Shown here: positions 7,958 to 17,259 of the stretch, piece by piece
Layout of the letters: each line of letters opens with the position of its first letter
How positions within the stretch are numbered: position 1 is the first letter of the stretch
From: CAJWKT01 sp964465375
GTDB taxonomy: Bacteria > Pseudomonadota > Gammaproteobacteria > Steroidobacterales > Rariloculaceae
DNA length: 53,351 nt
Direction of reading: 5' to 3'
Assembly: GCA_964465375.1 (NCBI GenBank)
Contig: CAYXIJ010000016.1
Span: 1 to 53,351 of the forward strand
Made by a program: the position numbers and the translations under genes
Notes under the pieces: model-generated
What the model was told of the DNA's origin: nothing
The model's database searches: none
The model's input: the letters and a program-made list of their open reading frames with translations, nothing else

Positions 7958-8299
7958 GGGAGTCGGCTAAGCAGTCGCTGGGAGAAATCCTAGAGGAAAG
8001 TCCGGGCTCTTTGGGCAGGGTGCCAGGTAACACCTGGGGGGCGTGAGTCCACGGAAAGTGCCACAGAAAATATACCGCCAGTTATTTAGCTGGTAAGGGT
8101 GAAATGGTGCGGTAAGAGCGCACCGCACAGGTGGTGACGCCTGTGGCAGGGTAAACCCCACCCAGAGCAAGACCGAATAGGGGGACGTATCAGTGTGCCC
8201 ACACGAGTTCCCGGGTAGGTCGCTGGAGGTGTGTGGTGACACGCATCCAAGATGAATGGCTGTTCTAGACAGAACCCGGCTTATAGGCCGACTCCCATC
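7958..8299 (+). ncRNA. rnpB: RNase P RNA (class A)
   Basis: This is the catalytic RNA of RNase P, which trims tRNA 5' leaders. Landmarks are GAGGAAAGTCCGGGCTC, GGGCAGGGTGCCAGGTAAC, GGTAAGGGTGAAA, GGTGCGGTAAGAGCGCACC, AGAGCAAGACCGAATAGGG, and the 3' GACAGAACCCGGCTTA. Helix P1 closes exactly: GGGAGTCGGC (7958-7967) pairs with GCCGACTCCC (8287-8296). The total, about 340 nt, is shorter than E. coli (377). The segment between P2 and GAGGAAAG, which holds P3, is cut to some 20 nt. A weak promoter (TTGCTT 7922-7927, 16 nt, TAACCT 7944-7949) precedes it. Exact ends are inferred from P1. Confidence 0.97.
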
Positions 8300-8435
8300 T
8301 ATTGCCGTGTAATCCTGAATAAACACTCTAAAAACCTGCCCTAACCGCCTGATAAACAGTCTTTTGATCCCTTCTTTTGGATGGCCGTAAGCCCCCTAAG
8401 CTATTGGCAAATAAGAAAATATTTCACTTTTCTGG

Positions 8436-8465
8436 TTGACAGTTGTGGCTACTGGTACCTATAGT
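8436..8465 (+). promoter_or_regulatory. sigma70 promoter of the mraZ/dcw operon
   Basis: A perfect -35 TTGACA (8436-8441) is separated by 18 nt from -10 TATAGT (8460-8465). Transcription would start near 8472, just before the MraZ operator repeats. It is the strongest promoter-like sequence I saw in the window and probably serves the whole 16-kb cluster, since later junctions leave little room for others. Confidence 0.85.
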
Positions 8466-8475
8466 GCTTCAAGAG

Positions 8476-8500
8476 TGGGAAAAAGTGGGAATAAATGGGC
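8476..8500 (+). promoter_or_regulatory. MraZ operator (three TGGGN repeats)
   Basis: Three direct repeats TGGGA (8476-8480), TGGGA (8486-8490) and TGGGC (8496-8500) are spaced exactly 10 bp apart. This is the known MraZ binding pattern, one helical turn per repeat. They lie at and just after the predicted start of transcription, so MraZ bound here would repress its own operon. A degenerate GGGGT follows out of phase. Confidence 0.9.
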
Positions 8501-8514
8501 CGAGGGGTCCGAAT

Positions 8515-8967
8515 ATGTTTCGAGGAGTTTCCAAAGTTACCTTGGATGCAAAGGGACGGCTGGCAATCCCCAGCCGATATCGGGAGCGGCTCGAGAACCG
8601 ATCCGAGGGGAACTTAGTTGTCACCGTGGACCGGGATTACTGCCTACTTATTTATCCGTTACCTGATTGGGAGAAGATCGAGCGAAAGCTTATGAATCTA
8701 TCTTCCCTCAATATGCAATCGCGCCGGCTGCAGCGCCTCATGGTGGGACATGCTGCGGAACTCGAAATGGATGGCCATGGCCGCATCCTGCTTCCTCGTG
8801 AACTTCGGGAATTTGCAGGTCTTGTCCGGCGAGCAATGCTTATTGGCCAGGGCAACAAGTTTGAATTATGGGACGAGGAAAACTGGGGTGCACGTAGGGA
8901 TGAGTGGCTTACAGAGGATAGCGGGACAACAGATTTGCCTGCAGAACTTGAAACACTGTCCCTCTGA
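8515..8967 (+). CDS. mraZ: transcriptional regulator MraZ
   Basis: MraZ is an AbrB-like DNA-binding protein that forms a ring and represses the dcw operon. The 150-residue product carries the two family repeats, each with the D-x-x-x-R signature: LDAKGRLAIPSRYR (about residues 9-22) and MDGHGRILLPRELRE (about 85-99). ATG 8515 gives the family N-terminus MFRGVSKVTLD. The frame is open back to 8443, but that start would precede the -10 element. It is the first gene of the cluster and lies 12 nt before rsmH. Confidence 0.97.
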   Translation: MFRGVSKVTLDAKGRLAIPSRYRERLENRSEGNLVVTVDRDYCLLIYPLPDWEKIERKLMNLSSLNMQSRRLQRLMVGHAAELEMDGHGRILLPRELREFAGLVRRAMLIGQGNKFELWDEENWGARRDEWLTEDSGTTDLPAELETLSL

Positions 8968-8979
8968 GCAGCGTAGCAG

Positions 8980-9927
8980 TTGAGTGCTATATCTGATCAT
9001 CGGCCGGTGCTGGTGACCGAGGCGGTAGGAGAACTGGCATTAGTTAGCAGTGGTTGTTACGTCGATGCAACCTACGGACGCGGAGGGCATAGTGCTGAAA
9101 TTCTCAACAAACTGGGACGAAAAGGCCGGCTATTGGCCTTGGACAAGGACCCTGAAGCTACGGAACATGCAATGCACCGTTTCGCCAACGATCATCGATT
9201 TACCGTGCGCCACGCCGATTTCGAATCGCTTCGAGATCACGTTCATCCATGGCTCAAGGATGATTGCTTGATGGGTGTTCTTCTGGATTTGGGTATTTCA
9301 TCTCCACAGCTTGAAACAGCGGCTAGGGGATTCAGTTTTTCCATAGATGGCCCATTGGACATGCGAATGAACCCTACGAACGGTATAACGGCAGCGGAAT
9401 GGTTAAGCGAAGCAGACGAGGATTCGCTTACATCGGTTTTTTGGCGTTTCGGTGAGGAACCACGAGCGCGACAGATCGCCAGGGCTATTTTAGGCAGACG
9501 AGCCCGTAAGGCGATTCTCACCACAGGCGAGCTAGCCCGGTTAGTGGAAAGCCTCCCAAGAGTTGGTTCACGGCGGATCCATCCGGCTACACGCATTTTT
9601 CAGGCATTGCGGATTCAAATAAACAATGAACTTCAAGCACTGGAGAGTGTACTTAGCCAGTGTGTTGAGCTTTTGGGGGCAGGTGGAAGGCTTTGTGTGA
9701 TCAGCTTTCACTCACTGGAGGATCGCATCGTTAAGCGGTTCATGAGCGGCCAAGCACGAGGCAACCCTGTTTACGCTGGTTTGCCTGATGTTCCATTAGA
9801 TGCGCGCCCTTCATTAAAACTAGTTGGCCGATTAATCAGGCCTTCGAAGAAGGAGGTTGCTTCTAACCCTAGAGCTCGCAGCGCGCGCTTGAGAGTTGCC
9901 GAGCGGTTGCCAGGGGAAGCTACTTGA
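8980..9927 (+). CDS. rsmH: 16S rRNA (cytosine(1402)-N4)-methyltransferase RsmH
   Basis: RsmH (MraW) N4-methylates C1402 of 16S rRNA, the same nucleotide RsmI modifies. The 315-residue product shows HRPVLVTEAV at the N-terminus, the SAM-binding YVDATYGRGGHS (about residues 27-38), LLALDKDPEA, GVLLDLGISSPQL, GPLDMRMNP, and the C-terminal VISFHSLEDRIVK. Only TTG 8980 fits as a start, with no strong ribosome site. The stop TGA overlaps the TTG start of ftsL. Both methylases of C1402 thus flank rnpB within 2.7 kb. Confidence 0.97.
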   Translation: MSAISDHRPVLVTEAVGELALVSSGCYVDATYGRGGHSAEILNKLGRKGRLLALDKDPEATEHAMHRFANDHRFTVRHADFESLRDHVHPWLKDDCLMGVLLDLGISSPQLETAARGFSFSIDGPLDMRMNPTNGITAAEWLSEADEDSLTSVFWRFGEEPRARQIARAILGRRARKAILTTGELARLVESLPRVGSRRIHPATRIFQALRIQINNELQALESVLSQCVELLGAGGRLCVISFHSLEDRIVKRFMSGQARGNPVYAGLPDVPLDARPSLKLVGRLIRPSKKEVASNPRARSARLRVAERLPGEAT

Positions 9928-10211
9928 AATCCCAGACATCACAATTTTGGTTTGCTCTGCTTTTGTCCATGGCAGTTGCTGTCTCCGGGATCTGGGTTGT
10001 TGCAGCAAAGCATCAGGCAAGACAGTTGTTTATTGAGCTAGTAGCATTGAATCGGGAAAGCGATCGCCTTCAGGTTGACTGGGGAAGACTACAGATCGAG
10101 CAGAGTACTTGGGCTACTCATTCGCGCATCGAATTGCTTGCTCGGCAGCACTTAAATCTTGGTCTTCCGAGTAATGAGCAAGTACTAATTGTCATGGAGC
10201 CCGCTCAGTGA
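9924..10211 (+). CDS. ftsL: cell division protein FtsL
   Basis: FtsL is a small bitopic divisome protein that, with FtsB and FtsQ, activates FtsWI. The 95-residue product has a short cytoplasmic start, one transmembrane helix (about residues 8-27) and a periplasmic coiled coil (LFIELVALNRESDRLQVDWG) ending in a helical tail with HLNLGLPSNEQ. It starts at TTG 9924 overlapping the rsmH stop (TTGA) and ends in a GTGA overlap with ftsI. The assignment uses size, topology and position, since FtsL sequence is poorly conserved. Confidence 0.93.
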   Translation: MKSQTSQFWFALLLSMAVAVSGIWVVAAKHQARQLFIELVALNRESDRLQVDWGRLQIEQSTWATHSRIELLARQHLNLGLPSNEQVLIVMEPAQ

Positions 10212-11938
10212 AGAAGCTTAATCCAAGTACTGTTGTCCTAGGTGGAAGACGGTGGCGAGGTATCACCTTAATGATGGGTTTTGCCCTGATGGCGATTGCT
10301 TTAGAGGGCCGCTTGCTTTATCTGCAGGCCGTCGACAAAGAATTTCTATCAGCGCAAGGTGATAGCCGTCATTTGGTCAACGTCAATATCTCGGCTCACC
10401 GCGGCCCAATTACTGATCGACATGGGGAGATGCTGGCCATTAGTACGCCGGTCGATAGCATTGGGGTAAATCCCCAAAAAATAAGGTCAGCAATGAATAG
10501 GCTGGCAGAGCTCGCTCTGGCACTAGATACAGATGAGGGTTCGTTAACGCGAAAAATTACGTCAAGCCTTGACCGTCAGTTCATCTGGTTGGAACGACAT
10601 CTACGTCCCGACTCGGCTGCTCGGGTTATGCAGCTCGGGATACCCGGTATTGAGACACGGAGGGAATATCGCCGTTATTATCCATCAGGAGAAGTAACCA
10701 GCCACGTCATTGGTTTTACCAACATCGATGACTGGGGCCAGGAAGGATTGGAATTAGCCTTTAATCACCACCTGGAAGGCAAAGAAGGTTCCAAGCGTGT
10801 GCTAAGAGACCGTTTTCGCCGAACCATTCAGGATGTTGAGTTAATAGATCCGGCCCAGCCGGGCCGCACATTGGTAACCAGTTTAGATCTCAGGCTTCAG
10901 TACTTGGCCTACCGTGAGTTGAAGCAAGCAGTTCAAGATAATGGGGCAAATTCTGGTTCTGTTGTAATTTTAGATGTAGAGACTGGCGAAGTGCTTGCCA
11001 TGGTTAACCAGCCATCATACAACCCGAACAACGGAGCTCAGCGGAAACCGGGCCCTATTCGAAATCGGGCAGTCACCGATATTTTTGAGCCTGGATCGAG
11101 CTTTAAGCCTTTTGTTGTTGCCGCGGCTTTAGAAAGTGGGCGCTATCAAGCAGATTCATTGATTAACACCTCGCCCGGTTTCGTAGCGGTGTCAGGCAGC
11201 GTAGTTATCGAGGATCCTAATAATCTTGGCGAGATTGATGTAACCACTGTGTTAGCCAAATCCTCAAATGTTGGGATGACTAAGATTGCTCTCGAACTTG
11301 GGCAGCAGGATTTATGGACTGTACTTTCAGATTTCGGAATCGGTCGTTCAACCACATCTGGTTTTCCTGGGGAGTCATCGGGTGTTCTAACCGATTTTCA
11401 ACACTGGCGTCCGGTGGGTCAGGCCACATTATCCTACGGTTACGGGGTTTCAGTTACTGCGTTACAGCTTGCTCGTGCATACGCGGCGGTTGCCGCAGGC
11501 GGTATTTTTCGGCCTGTTTCGGTACGCGTAGTACGGGATCCGTTACCGGTTGAGCGCGTAATTTCCAGCGCTACCTCCGACGCATTGTTGGGCATGCTTG
11601 AGGTAGTTGTGTCGCCGGCAGGCTCTGGAAGCCTTGCCTCCGTACCAGGATTTAGGGTGGCAGGAAAAACTGGCACAGCGAAGAAATCGGGTGTAGGGGG
11701 GTACTCTGAAGACAAATATATTTCGATTTTTGCAGGTATCGCTCCTGTAACTAAGCCTGAATTGGTTGTGGTTGTGGTGATCGATGAGCCTCGCACAGGC
11801 GTTTACTATGGCGGCGAGGTTGCGGCACCGGTTTTTGCAAATGTTGTTTCTGGTGCGTTGAGACTTTTAGGAGTACCGCCCGACAATCTGCAGGAGCCTG
11901 CATTACACACCGCAGCACTTGCTGAGGCCAACCTATGA
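10208..11938 (+). CDS. ftsI: peptidoglycan D,D-transpeptidase FtsI (PBP3)
   Basis: FtsI crosslinks septal peptidoglycan in the periplasm. The 576-residue product has an N-terminal transmembrane anchor (about residues 18-36), a pedestal domain starting HRGPITDRHGEMLA, and a class B transpeptidase domain. Catalytic motifs are Ser297-S-F-Lys300, SSN near residue 355 and KTGT near 488. The GTG start overlaps the ftsL stop, and the TGA overlaps the murE start. E. coli FtsI is 588 residues and is processed at its C-terminus. Nothing is missing. Confidence 0.97.
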   Translation: MKKLNPSTVVLGGRRWRGITLMMGFALMAIALEGRLLYLQAVDKEFLSAQGDSRHLVNVNISAHRGPITDRHGEMLAISTPVDSIGVNPQKIRSAMNRLAELALALDTDEGSLTRKITSSLDRQFIWLERHLRPDSAARVMQLGIPGIETRREYRRYYPSGEVTSHVIGFTNIDDWGQEGLELAFNHHLEGKEGSKRVLRDRFRRTIQDVELIDPAQPGRTLVTSLDLRLQYLAYRELKQAVQDNGANSGSVVILDVETGEVLAMVNQPSYNPNNGAQRKPGPIRNRAVTDIFEPGSSFKPFVVAAALESGRYQADSLINTSPGFVAVSGSVVIEDPNNLGEIDVTTVLAKSSNVGMTKIALELGQQDLWTVLSDFGIGRSTTSGFPGESSGVLTDFQHWRPVGQATLSYGYGVSVTALQLARAYAAVAAGGIFRPVSVRVVRDPLPVERVISSATSDALLGMLEVVVSPAGSGSLASVPGFRVAGKTGTAKKSGVGGYSEDKYISIFAGIAPVTKPELVVVVVIDEPRTGVYYGGEVAAPVFANVVSGALRLLGVPPDNLQEPALHTAALAEANL

Positions 11939-13404
11939 TGGTTGCGCTCGCGACAACAGTTATGACACTTGGGGATTTGCTCGGTTCAAGTGCAGGGGTT
12001 CACGGTTCAGTAGAGATAACTGATCTGGTTCTCGATAGTCGTCAAGTAACACCAGGCTCAGCCTTTGTTGCTATACCAGGCACTCAGGAGCATGGCCTTT
12101 CCCATGCCGAAGATGCTCTAAGGCGTGGGGCTGCCATCATCATTTATGAGCCGACATCGGTTTTCAGCTCAATACCGGAATTTAGTATTCCGATAGAGGG
12201 TCTTAGTGATCGGCTCGGCGAGTTGGCACGCAAATTTTTCTGGTGCGATCTTTCTCCCCAAGCGGTTGCTGGTGTAACGGGAACTAATGGTAAGAGTACC
12301 GTCGCCTATTTGATTGCTCAGGCTATGAGCTCCACAGGAGCAGCATGTGGCTACGTGGGTACCCTTGGTTATGGTATGCCTCCAGATCTTAAGGAGCACG
12401 GACTAACGACGCCCGATTGTCTAACGTTGCATCGTGAGGTCAGGGATCTTCGGTCCCCCTATGTGGCAGTTGAGGTTTCTTCGCATGCGCTAGCTCAAGA
12501 TCGTATTAGTGGGCTCAACATATCCACCGCCGTCTTCACTAACTTGAGTCGAGATCATCTAGATTATCATGGTGACCTAGCAAGCTACAGACGCGAAAAG
12601 GCGAAGTTATTTCAACGATCGGGTCTGTCGCAGGCTGTTTTGAATGTGGATGACCTTTTCGCCAGTACCTTGCTACGTGGGCTGTCAGACGACGTTACTA
12701 AAATCAGTGTTAGCACCCGCGATTCCTCGGCAGATCTTTTTGGGCAGGTGCTTCGGGCAGATTTGGATGGCATCACGGTCCAAATCTCTGGCCCCTGCGG
12801 GACAGGACTAATCAGGTCAAAGTTGGTGGGGGATTTCAACGGTGAGAATTTGTTATTGGCCCTAGGCGTGCTTTTTACTTGGGACGTCACTATAGCTGAT
12901 GCATGCGAGATACTTTCATTCTGCCAGACTCCGCCTGGACGTATGGAAGTTTTCAGGGGATCGGTTAATGCACCGTGGGTCATTGTTGATTATGCCCACA
13001 GTCCGACGGCACTCGAGAATGTTCTAACTTGCCTTAATCACTATTCCGCCGCTGAAATTTGGTGTGTGTTTGGTTGTGGAGGAGGGCGTGACCCTGGAAA
13101 ACGCCCACTTATGGGTGCTGTAGCAGCTAAATTAGCTGATCATGTTGTTCTTACTAATGACAATCCTCGCGATGAGGATCCTAGTGAAATTATTGCACAG
13201 ATTCATTCTGCAATTACCGGTCATCCTGATGTTATTGTGGAGCATGATCGTAAGAGAGCTATTGTTAATGCTATCGGAGCGGCGTCGCCGGGCGATGCTG
13301 TTTTAATCGCTGGAAAGGGGCACGAGGTCTTACAGGAAATAGGGCAACAAAGGAACCCTTTTAGTGACAGAGCCGTTGTTAAAGCGGCCATGGAGGGGTA
13401 CTAG
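11935..13404 (+). CDS. murE: UDP-MurNAc-tripeptide synthetase MurE (meso-diaminopimelate adding)
   Basis: MurE adds the third amino acid to UDP-MurNAc-L-Ala-D-Glu in the cytoplasm. The 489-residue Mur ligase has the ATP loop GVTGTNGKST (about residues 117-126), TTPDCLTLH, EVSSHAL, and the carbamylated-Lys region SYRREKAKLF. The motif DNPRDEDP near residue 407 is the signature of meso-diaminopimelate specificity, so the cell wall should be DAP type. The ATG at 11935 overlaps the ftsI stop; a second ATG follows directly. The stop TAG shares one base with the murF GTG. Confidence 0.97.
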   Translation: MMVALATTVMTLGDLLGSSAGVHGSVEITDLVLDSRQVTPGSAFVAIPGTQEHGLSHAEDALRRGAAIIIYEPTSVFSSIPEFSIPIEGLSDRLGELARKFFWCDLSPQAVAGVTGTNGKSTVAYLIAQAMSSTGAACGYVGTLGYGMPPDLKEHGLTTPDCLTLHREVRDLRSPYVAVEVSSHALAQDRISGLNISTAVFTNLSRDHLDYHGDLASYRREKAKLFQRSGLSQAVLNVDDLFASTLLRGLSDDVTKISVSTRDSSADLFGQVLRADLDGITVQISGPCGTGLIRSKLVGDFNGENLLLALGVLFTWDVTIADACEILSFCQTPPGRMEVFRGSVNAPWVIVDYAHSPTALENVLTCLNHYSAAEIWCVFGCGGGRDPGKRPLMGAVAAKLADHVVLTNDNPRDEDPSEIIAQIHSAITGHPDVIVEHDRKRAIVNAIGAASPGDAVLIAGKGHEVLQEIGQQRNPFSDRAVVKAAMEGY

Positions 13405-14774
13405 TGGTGGCGCGGACTCTAGCTGCAGTTGCACAGGAAGTTAATGGAGAACTTATTGGAAGAGATACAGGTTTTGATGTTGTTAGTATAGATACGCGGA
13501 ACCTAGGCCCGGGAGCTCTTTTCGTTGCCATTCGTGGTGATCGTTTCGACGGCAATGATTTTATCGCCGAGGCTCACTCGCTTGGTGCTGCCGGCGCGCT
13601 TGTATCAAGTCCGGCTGCTGTTCCCCTACCTCAGGTGCGGGTAAATGACACACGCGAAGCTTTTGGGCTAATGGCGCATGCTTGGCGGGATAATTTTTCG
13701 TTACCGGTAGTAGCTGTCACGGGTAGCAACGGAAAAACTACGGTAAGGGAATTGATTGCAAACATACTGCGTGTTCGAGGTCAGCTTTGCGTAACTCAGG
13801 GAAACTTAAATAACGATTTGGGGGTACCGCTGACCTTAATGTGCTTAAACGAGAAGCATCGAGTATTAATCGTAGAAATGGGCGCTAATCATGCCGGAGA
13901 AATTGCCTATTTGAGTGAGCTGATATGTCCAACAGTTGGCGTTATCACAAATGCTAATTGTACGCACCTGGAAGGTTTTGGTTCACTGGAAGGAGTGGTG
14001 GCCGCTAAGGGCGAACTTCTGGAACATCTTCCCCCAACTGGTGTAGCTGTACTGAATGCCGATGATAATTACTGTGGTGACTGGCGCCTCCGTAGTCGGG
14101 CCGAGACAGTTATTACATTCGGGTTTAGCGACGGGGCTGACTGTTGTGTGAGTGGTGAACCCTCCTATGGGCCTAGCAGTTCAAGTTTCACCATACGTTT
14201 GCCAGGAGCGGAATCATTGGAGGTTCATCTTCCGCTCCCAGGGCGCCACAATATCTTTAACGCAATGGCAGCAGCAGCAGCAACTTTTGCCTTAGGCGCA
14301 CTCCCAGAAGACATTATTAATGGTTTAGGTAGTACCCACGCGGTGGATGGACGCATGACCTTGCTTCGCGGAAAGCTGGGTTCGACCATCGTAGATGATA
14401 GCTATAACGCCAATCCGGCTTCAGCAAAGGCAGCCTTGGACTATTTGTCTGGCAAGGCAGGTAAGCGCATCTTTGTTTTGGGTGATATGGCTGAGCTTGG
14501 TTTGGATGCAGGGAAATTTCATAGCGAAGTGGGCGAGTACGCCAAGGATCGATGTGATGTACTGATCACTATTGGTAAATTTAGCGAATTCGCTGCTCGG
14601 GCTTTCGGCAATGGTGCCCACACGTGCATTGACATTAACGCAGCCGAAGATCAGCTTTCTAATGCACTAGCTCCTGATGTCACTATTGTTGTTAAGGGTT
14701 CTAGGGTTATGGGCCTTGAGGTTTTAGTGAATAAACTTGTGGAGGAAAACAGAAAAAACGAGGTGGGGTCATGA
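13404..14774 (+). CDS. murF: UDP-MurNAc-tripeptide--D-alanyl-D-alanine ligase MurF
   Basis: MurF adds D-Ala-D-Ala to complete the UDP-MurNAc-pentapeptide. The 456-residue protein has the ATP loop VTGSNGKTTVRELI (about residues 110-123), NLNNDLGVPLTL, EMGANHAGEI, and a C-terminal domain with DDSYNANPASAKAAL. The start is the first GTG of a GTGGTG pair; the second is equally possible. It overlaps mraY by 4 nt (ATGA). The enzyme needs D-Ala-D-Ala from a Ddl ligase, whose gene is not in this cluster. Confidence 0.97.
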   Translation: MVARTLAAVAQEVNGELIGRDTGFDVVSIDTRNLGPGALFVAIRGDRFDGNDFIAEAHSLGAAGALVSSPAAVPLPQVRVNDTREAFGLMAHAWRDNFSLPVVAVTGSNGKTTVRELIANILRVRGQLCVTQGNLNNDLGVPLTLMCLNEKHRVLIVEMGANHAGEIAYLSELICPTVGVITNANCTHLEGFGSLEGVVAAKGELLEHLPPTGVAVLNADDNYCGDWRLRSRAETVITFGFSDGADCCVSGEPSYGPSSSSFTIRLPGAESLEVHLPLPGRHNIFNAMAAAAATFALGALPEDIINGLGSTHAVDGRMTLLRGKLGSTIVDDSYNANPASAKAALDYLSGKAGKRIFVLGDMAELGLDAGKFHSEVGEYAKDRCDVLITIGKFSEFAARAFGNGAHTCIDINAAEDQLSNALAPDVTIVVKGSRVMGLEVLVNKLVEENRKNEVGS

Positions 14775-15859
14775 TGATATATGTCACAGACTATTTGATT
14801 GCTTTCCACTCTGGTTTTAATGTTTTTGGTTATTTAACAATGCGCGCAATTTTAGGTGCGTTGACAGCGCTGGCTTTGTCTTTCTCCATGGGCCCCTACG
14901 TAATCAATAGGCTTTCCAGAAGACGCATTAATCAGCCAATTAGGGACTTGGGTCCCGAAAGTCATTTCCCGAAAAGTGGTACTCCAACAATGGGCGGTGG
15001 CCTTATTTTGTTTAGCATACTAATCAGCACGTTGCTTTGGGCGAACCTCAGTAATCGCTTCGTATGGATTGTCTTGGGAGTTACTTTGGCTTTCGGTGTG
15101 ATTGGCTTTATTGATGACTACAGGAAATTGATTGTTGGAGATTCTAAAGGCTTAGAGCCCTATATTAAATTCATATTGCAATCTATCGCTGCTCTGGCTG
15201 GCGTGCTGGCATTGTACTTTACGGCTGAGAACCCGGCTGTGGAACACGCTCTCCTTGTACCGTACATCCCAAACATGATGATTCCTTTGAGTGGCGCAGT
15301 CTACGTTTTGTTTACGTATCTAGTAATCGTAGGTAGCTCAAATGGCGTTAATCTTACCGATGGCTTGGACGGGCTAGCAATCATGCCGGCCGTACTTGTT
15401 TGTGGCGCACTTGGAATTTTCTCTTACGTGACTGGAAATTTAAACTTTTCGGGCTATCTGGGTATCCCTTACGTGGCAGGGGCTGGTGAAATGCTTGTTT
15501 TTTGCGCAGCCTTGACTGGCGCCGGCTTGGGCTTTTTGTGGTTTAACACCTATCCCGCTCAGGTTTTTATGGGTGACATGGGGGCCTTGGCTCTTGGCGC
15601 CGCTCTTGGCCTAGTAGCTGTGGTTGTTAGGCAAGAGCTAGTGCTATTCATTATGGGCGGAGTGTTCGTGATAGAAACTATTTCAGTGATTATCCAGGTT
15701 GCCTCTTACAAGACGATGGGCCGGCGCATTTTTCGTATGGCACCTTTGCATCACCACTTCGAACTTAAGGGCTGGGCTGAACCGAAGGTGATCGTGCGTT
15801 TCTGGATTGTCACAGTGGTCTTAGTCCTAATTGGCTTGGCAAGCTTGAAGATTCGTTGA
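14771..15859 (+). CDS. mraY: phospho-N-acetylmuramoyl-pentapeptide-transferase MraY
   Basis: MraY is the inner-membrane enzyme that transfers phospho-MurNAc-pentapeptide to undecaprenyl phosphate, making lipid I. The 362-residue protein has about ten transmembrane helices. Signature motifs are SGTPTMGG (about residue 70), GFIDDYRKL with the catalytic Asp pair, SNGVNLTDGLDGLA, FMGDMGALALG, and the MAPLHHHFELKGW loop near 325. Length matches E. coli MraY (360). The start is ATG 14771, overlapping the murF stop; a second ATG follows at once. Confidence 0.98.
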   Translation: MMIYVTDYLIAFHSGFNVFGYLTMRAILGALTALALSFSMGPYVINRLSRRRINQPIRDLGPESHFPKSGTPTMGGGLILFSILISTLLWANLSNRFVWIVLGVTLAFGVIGFIDDYRKLIVGDSKGLEPYIKFILQSIAALAGVLALYFTAENPAVEHALLVPYIPNMMIPLSGAVYVLFTYLVIVGSSNGVNLTDGLDGLAIMPAVLVCGALGIFSYVTGNLNFSGYLGIPYVAGAGEMLVFCAALTGAGLGFLWFNTYPAQVFMGDMGALALGAALGLVAVVVRQELVLFIMGGVFVIETISVIIQVASYKTMGRRIFRMAPLHHHFELKGWAEPKVIVRFWIVTVVLVLIGLASLKIR

Positions 15860-15864
15860 GATAG

Positions 15865-17259
15865 ATGAGTTTCGCTCAGTGTTTAAGCATGGAATGGCAA
15901 GAGGAGCAAGTAATCGCTCAAAGTCTAAATAATCGAACTTTAGTGGTCGGCCTAGGCGAAACTGGAGTCGCGACGGTTCGTCACCTCAGGTCTTGCGGCC
16001 AGGCCGTGTTGGCTATTGATTCCCGCGTGAATCCGCCTGGTCTTGAGCGTTTACAGCAATGTTGTCCCGAAGTTCCAGTGGTACTCGAAACGTTGTCGCC
16101 ACGCTGGCTTTTTGGGATTGATGAGGTCGTTCTATCGCCGGGCCTTGCTGCTGACATTCAGCTTGTTGCAGAAGCCCGCAGAAGGGGAATTTCTGTGGTT
16201 AGCGATATTGAGCTTTTTGCACGCGAAATGGCCCCTCTTAATGCGGCAGTGCTTGCTGTTACCGGATCAAATGGGAAAAGCACCGTCGTGACGATGCTGG
16301 AAGCTATGCTTCAAGCTGGTGAAATAAATGTAATGGCCGGTGGCAATCTAGGCCCTCCGGCCTTGAGCTTGCTTGGAAAGAAAAATATTTCAACCTATTT
16401 ATTAGAGATTTCTAGTTTCCAGCTCGAGACAACTGAAAGCCTTAGTCCATTGGCAGCGGCTGTTCTTAATGTTTCTGCTGACCATCTTGATAGACATAAA
16501 ACCCTAGAACGATATGCGACACTGAAGGAGAAGTTATTAACTAGCTCAGATACAGCTATTTTCAACTGGGATGACCCGATAGTCCGTCGGATGGGAATGG
16601 CTCATCCGAAGTCGGTGCCTTATTCGGTTTGTGAGCCGCTAGAGCAAGGCTACAGTGTGTGTCTCTCGCAGGGTGAGCGTTGGCTTGCAAGGAACCAGAA
16701 GCCCCTGATACCAGTTTCGTCGCTCATGGTAGGAGGTGCTCACAATGAAGCAAATGCTCTTGCTGCTTTGGCTTTAGCTGAAATTGTTAGCACTGATCAC
16801 GAACCATTGCTCGAAGCGCTACAAAGTTTCCATGGTTTACCTCATCGGTGCCAGTGGATAGGCGAGAAAGATGGTGTTGCTTTTATCAATGATTCTAAAG
16901 CTACCAATGTGAGCGCAACACTAGCAGCGCTCAGCGGCATTTCTGGATCAGTAGTTCTTATAGCGGGCGGCCGAGCCAAGGGGGCTGATTTTACGCCGAT
17001 GGGTGAGCTTGCTCGCGAAAAACTAAAAGGGGCGATTTTGATTGGTGAATCCGCGGAAACGCTTCGTTCAGTGTTGGCGGACGTGTGCCCGACAGAGTTA
17101 GCGGGCGGGATAGATGATGCGGTTAGTTACGCTCTTTTTATGGCAAGCGCCGGGGACACGATACTGTTTTCACCTGCCTGTGCCAGTCAAGATATGTTTT
17201 TAGATTATCAGGTTCGCGGGGATGCGTTTATCAAGGAAATTCAGGTGCTATTGTCATGA
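15865..17259 (+). CDS. murD: UDP-MurNAc-L-alanine--D-glutamate ligase MurD
   Basis: MurD adds D-glutamate to UDP-MurNAc-L-Ala. The 464-residue Mur ligase has an N-terminal UDP-binding domain (VVGLGETGVATVRHL), ATP loop AVTGSNGKSTVVTML, GGNLGPPAL, EISSFQLE, and VSADHLDRH. The C-terminal domain holds FINDSKATNVSAT and a terminal FSPACASQDMF. The start is uncertain: ATG 15865, 5 nt after mraY, or ATG 15889, which gives a length nearer E. coli MurD (438). It ends in an ATGA overlap with ftsW. Confidence 0.96.
   Translation: MSFAQCLSMEWQEEQVIAQSLNNRTLVVGLGETGVATVRHLRSCGQAVLAIDSRVNPPGLERLQQCCPEVPVVLETLSPRWLFGIDEVVLSPGLAADIQLVAEARRRGISVVSDIELFAREMAPLNAAVLAVTGSNGKSTVVTMLEAMLQAGEINVMAGGNLGPPALSLLGKKNISTYLLEISSFQLETTESLSPLAAAVLNVSADHLDRHKTLERYATLKEKLLTSSDTAIFNWDDPIVRRMGMAHPKSVPYSVCEPLEQGYSVCLSQGERWLARNQKPLIPVSSLMVGGAHNEANALAALALAEIVSTDHEPLLEALQSFHGLPHRCQWIGEKDGVAFINDSKATNVSATLAALSGISGSVVLIAGGRAKGADFTPMGELAREKLKGAILIGESAETLRSVLADVCPTELAGGIDDAVSYALFMASAGDTILFSPACASQDMFLDYQVRGDAFIKEIQVLLS

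Noticed and set aside
8443..8514. Upstream start for mraZ
   Set aside because: It would begin before the -10 element of the promoter, and the family N-terminus begins at 8515.
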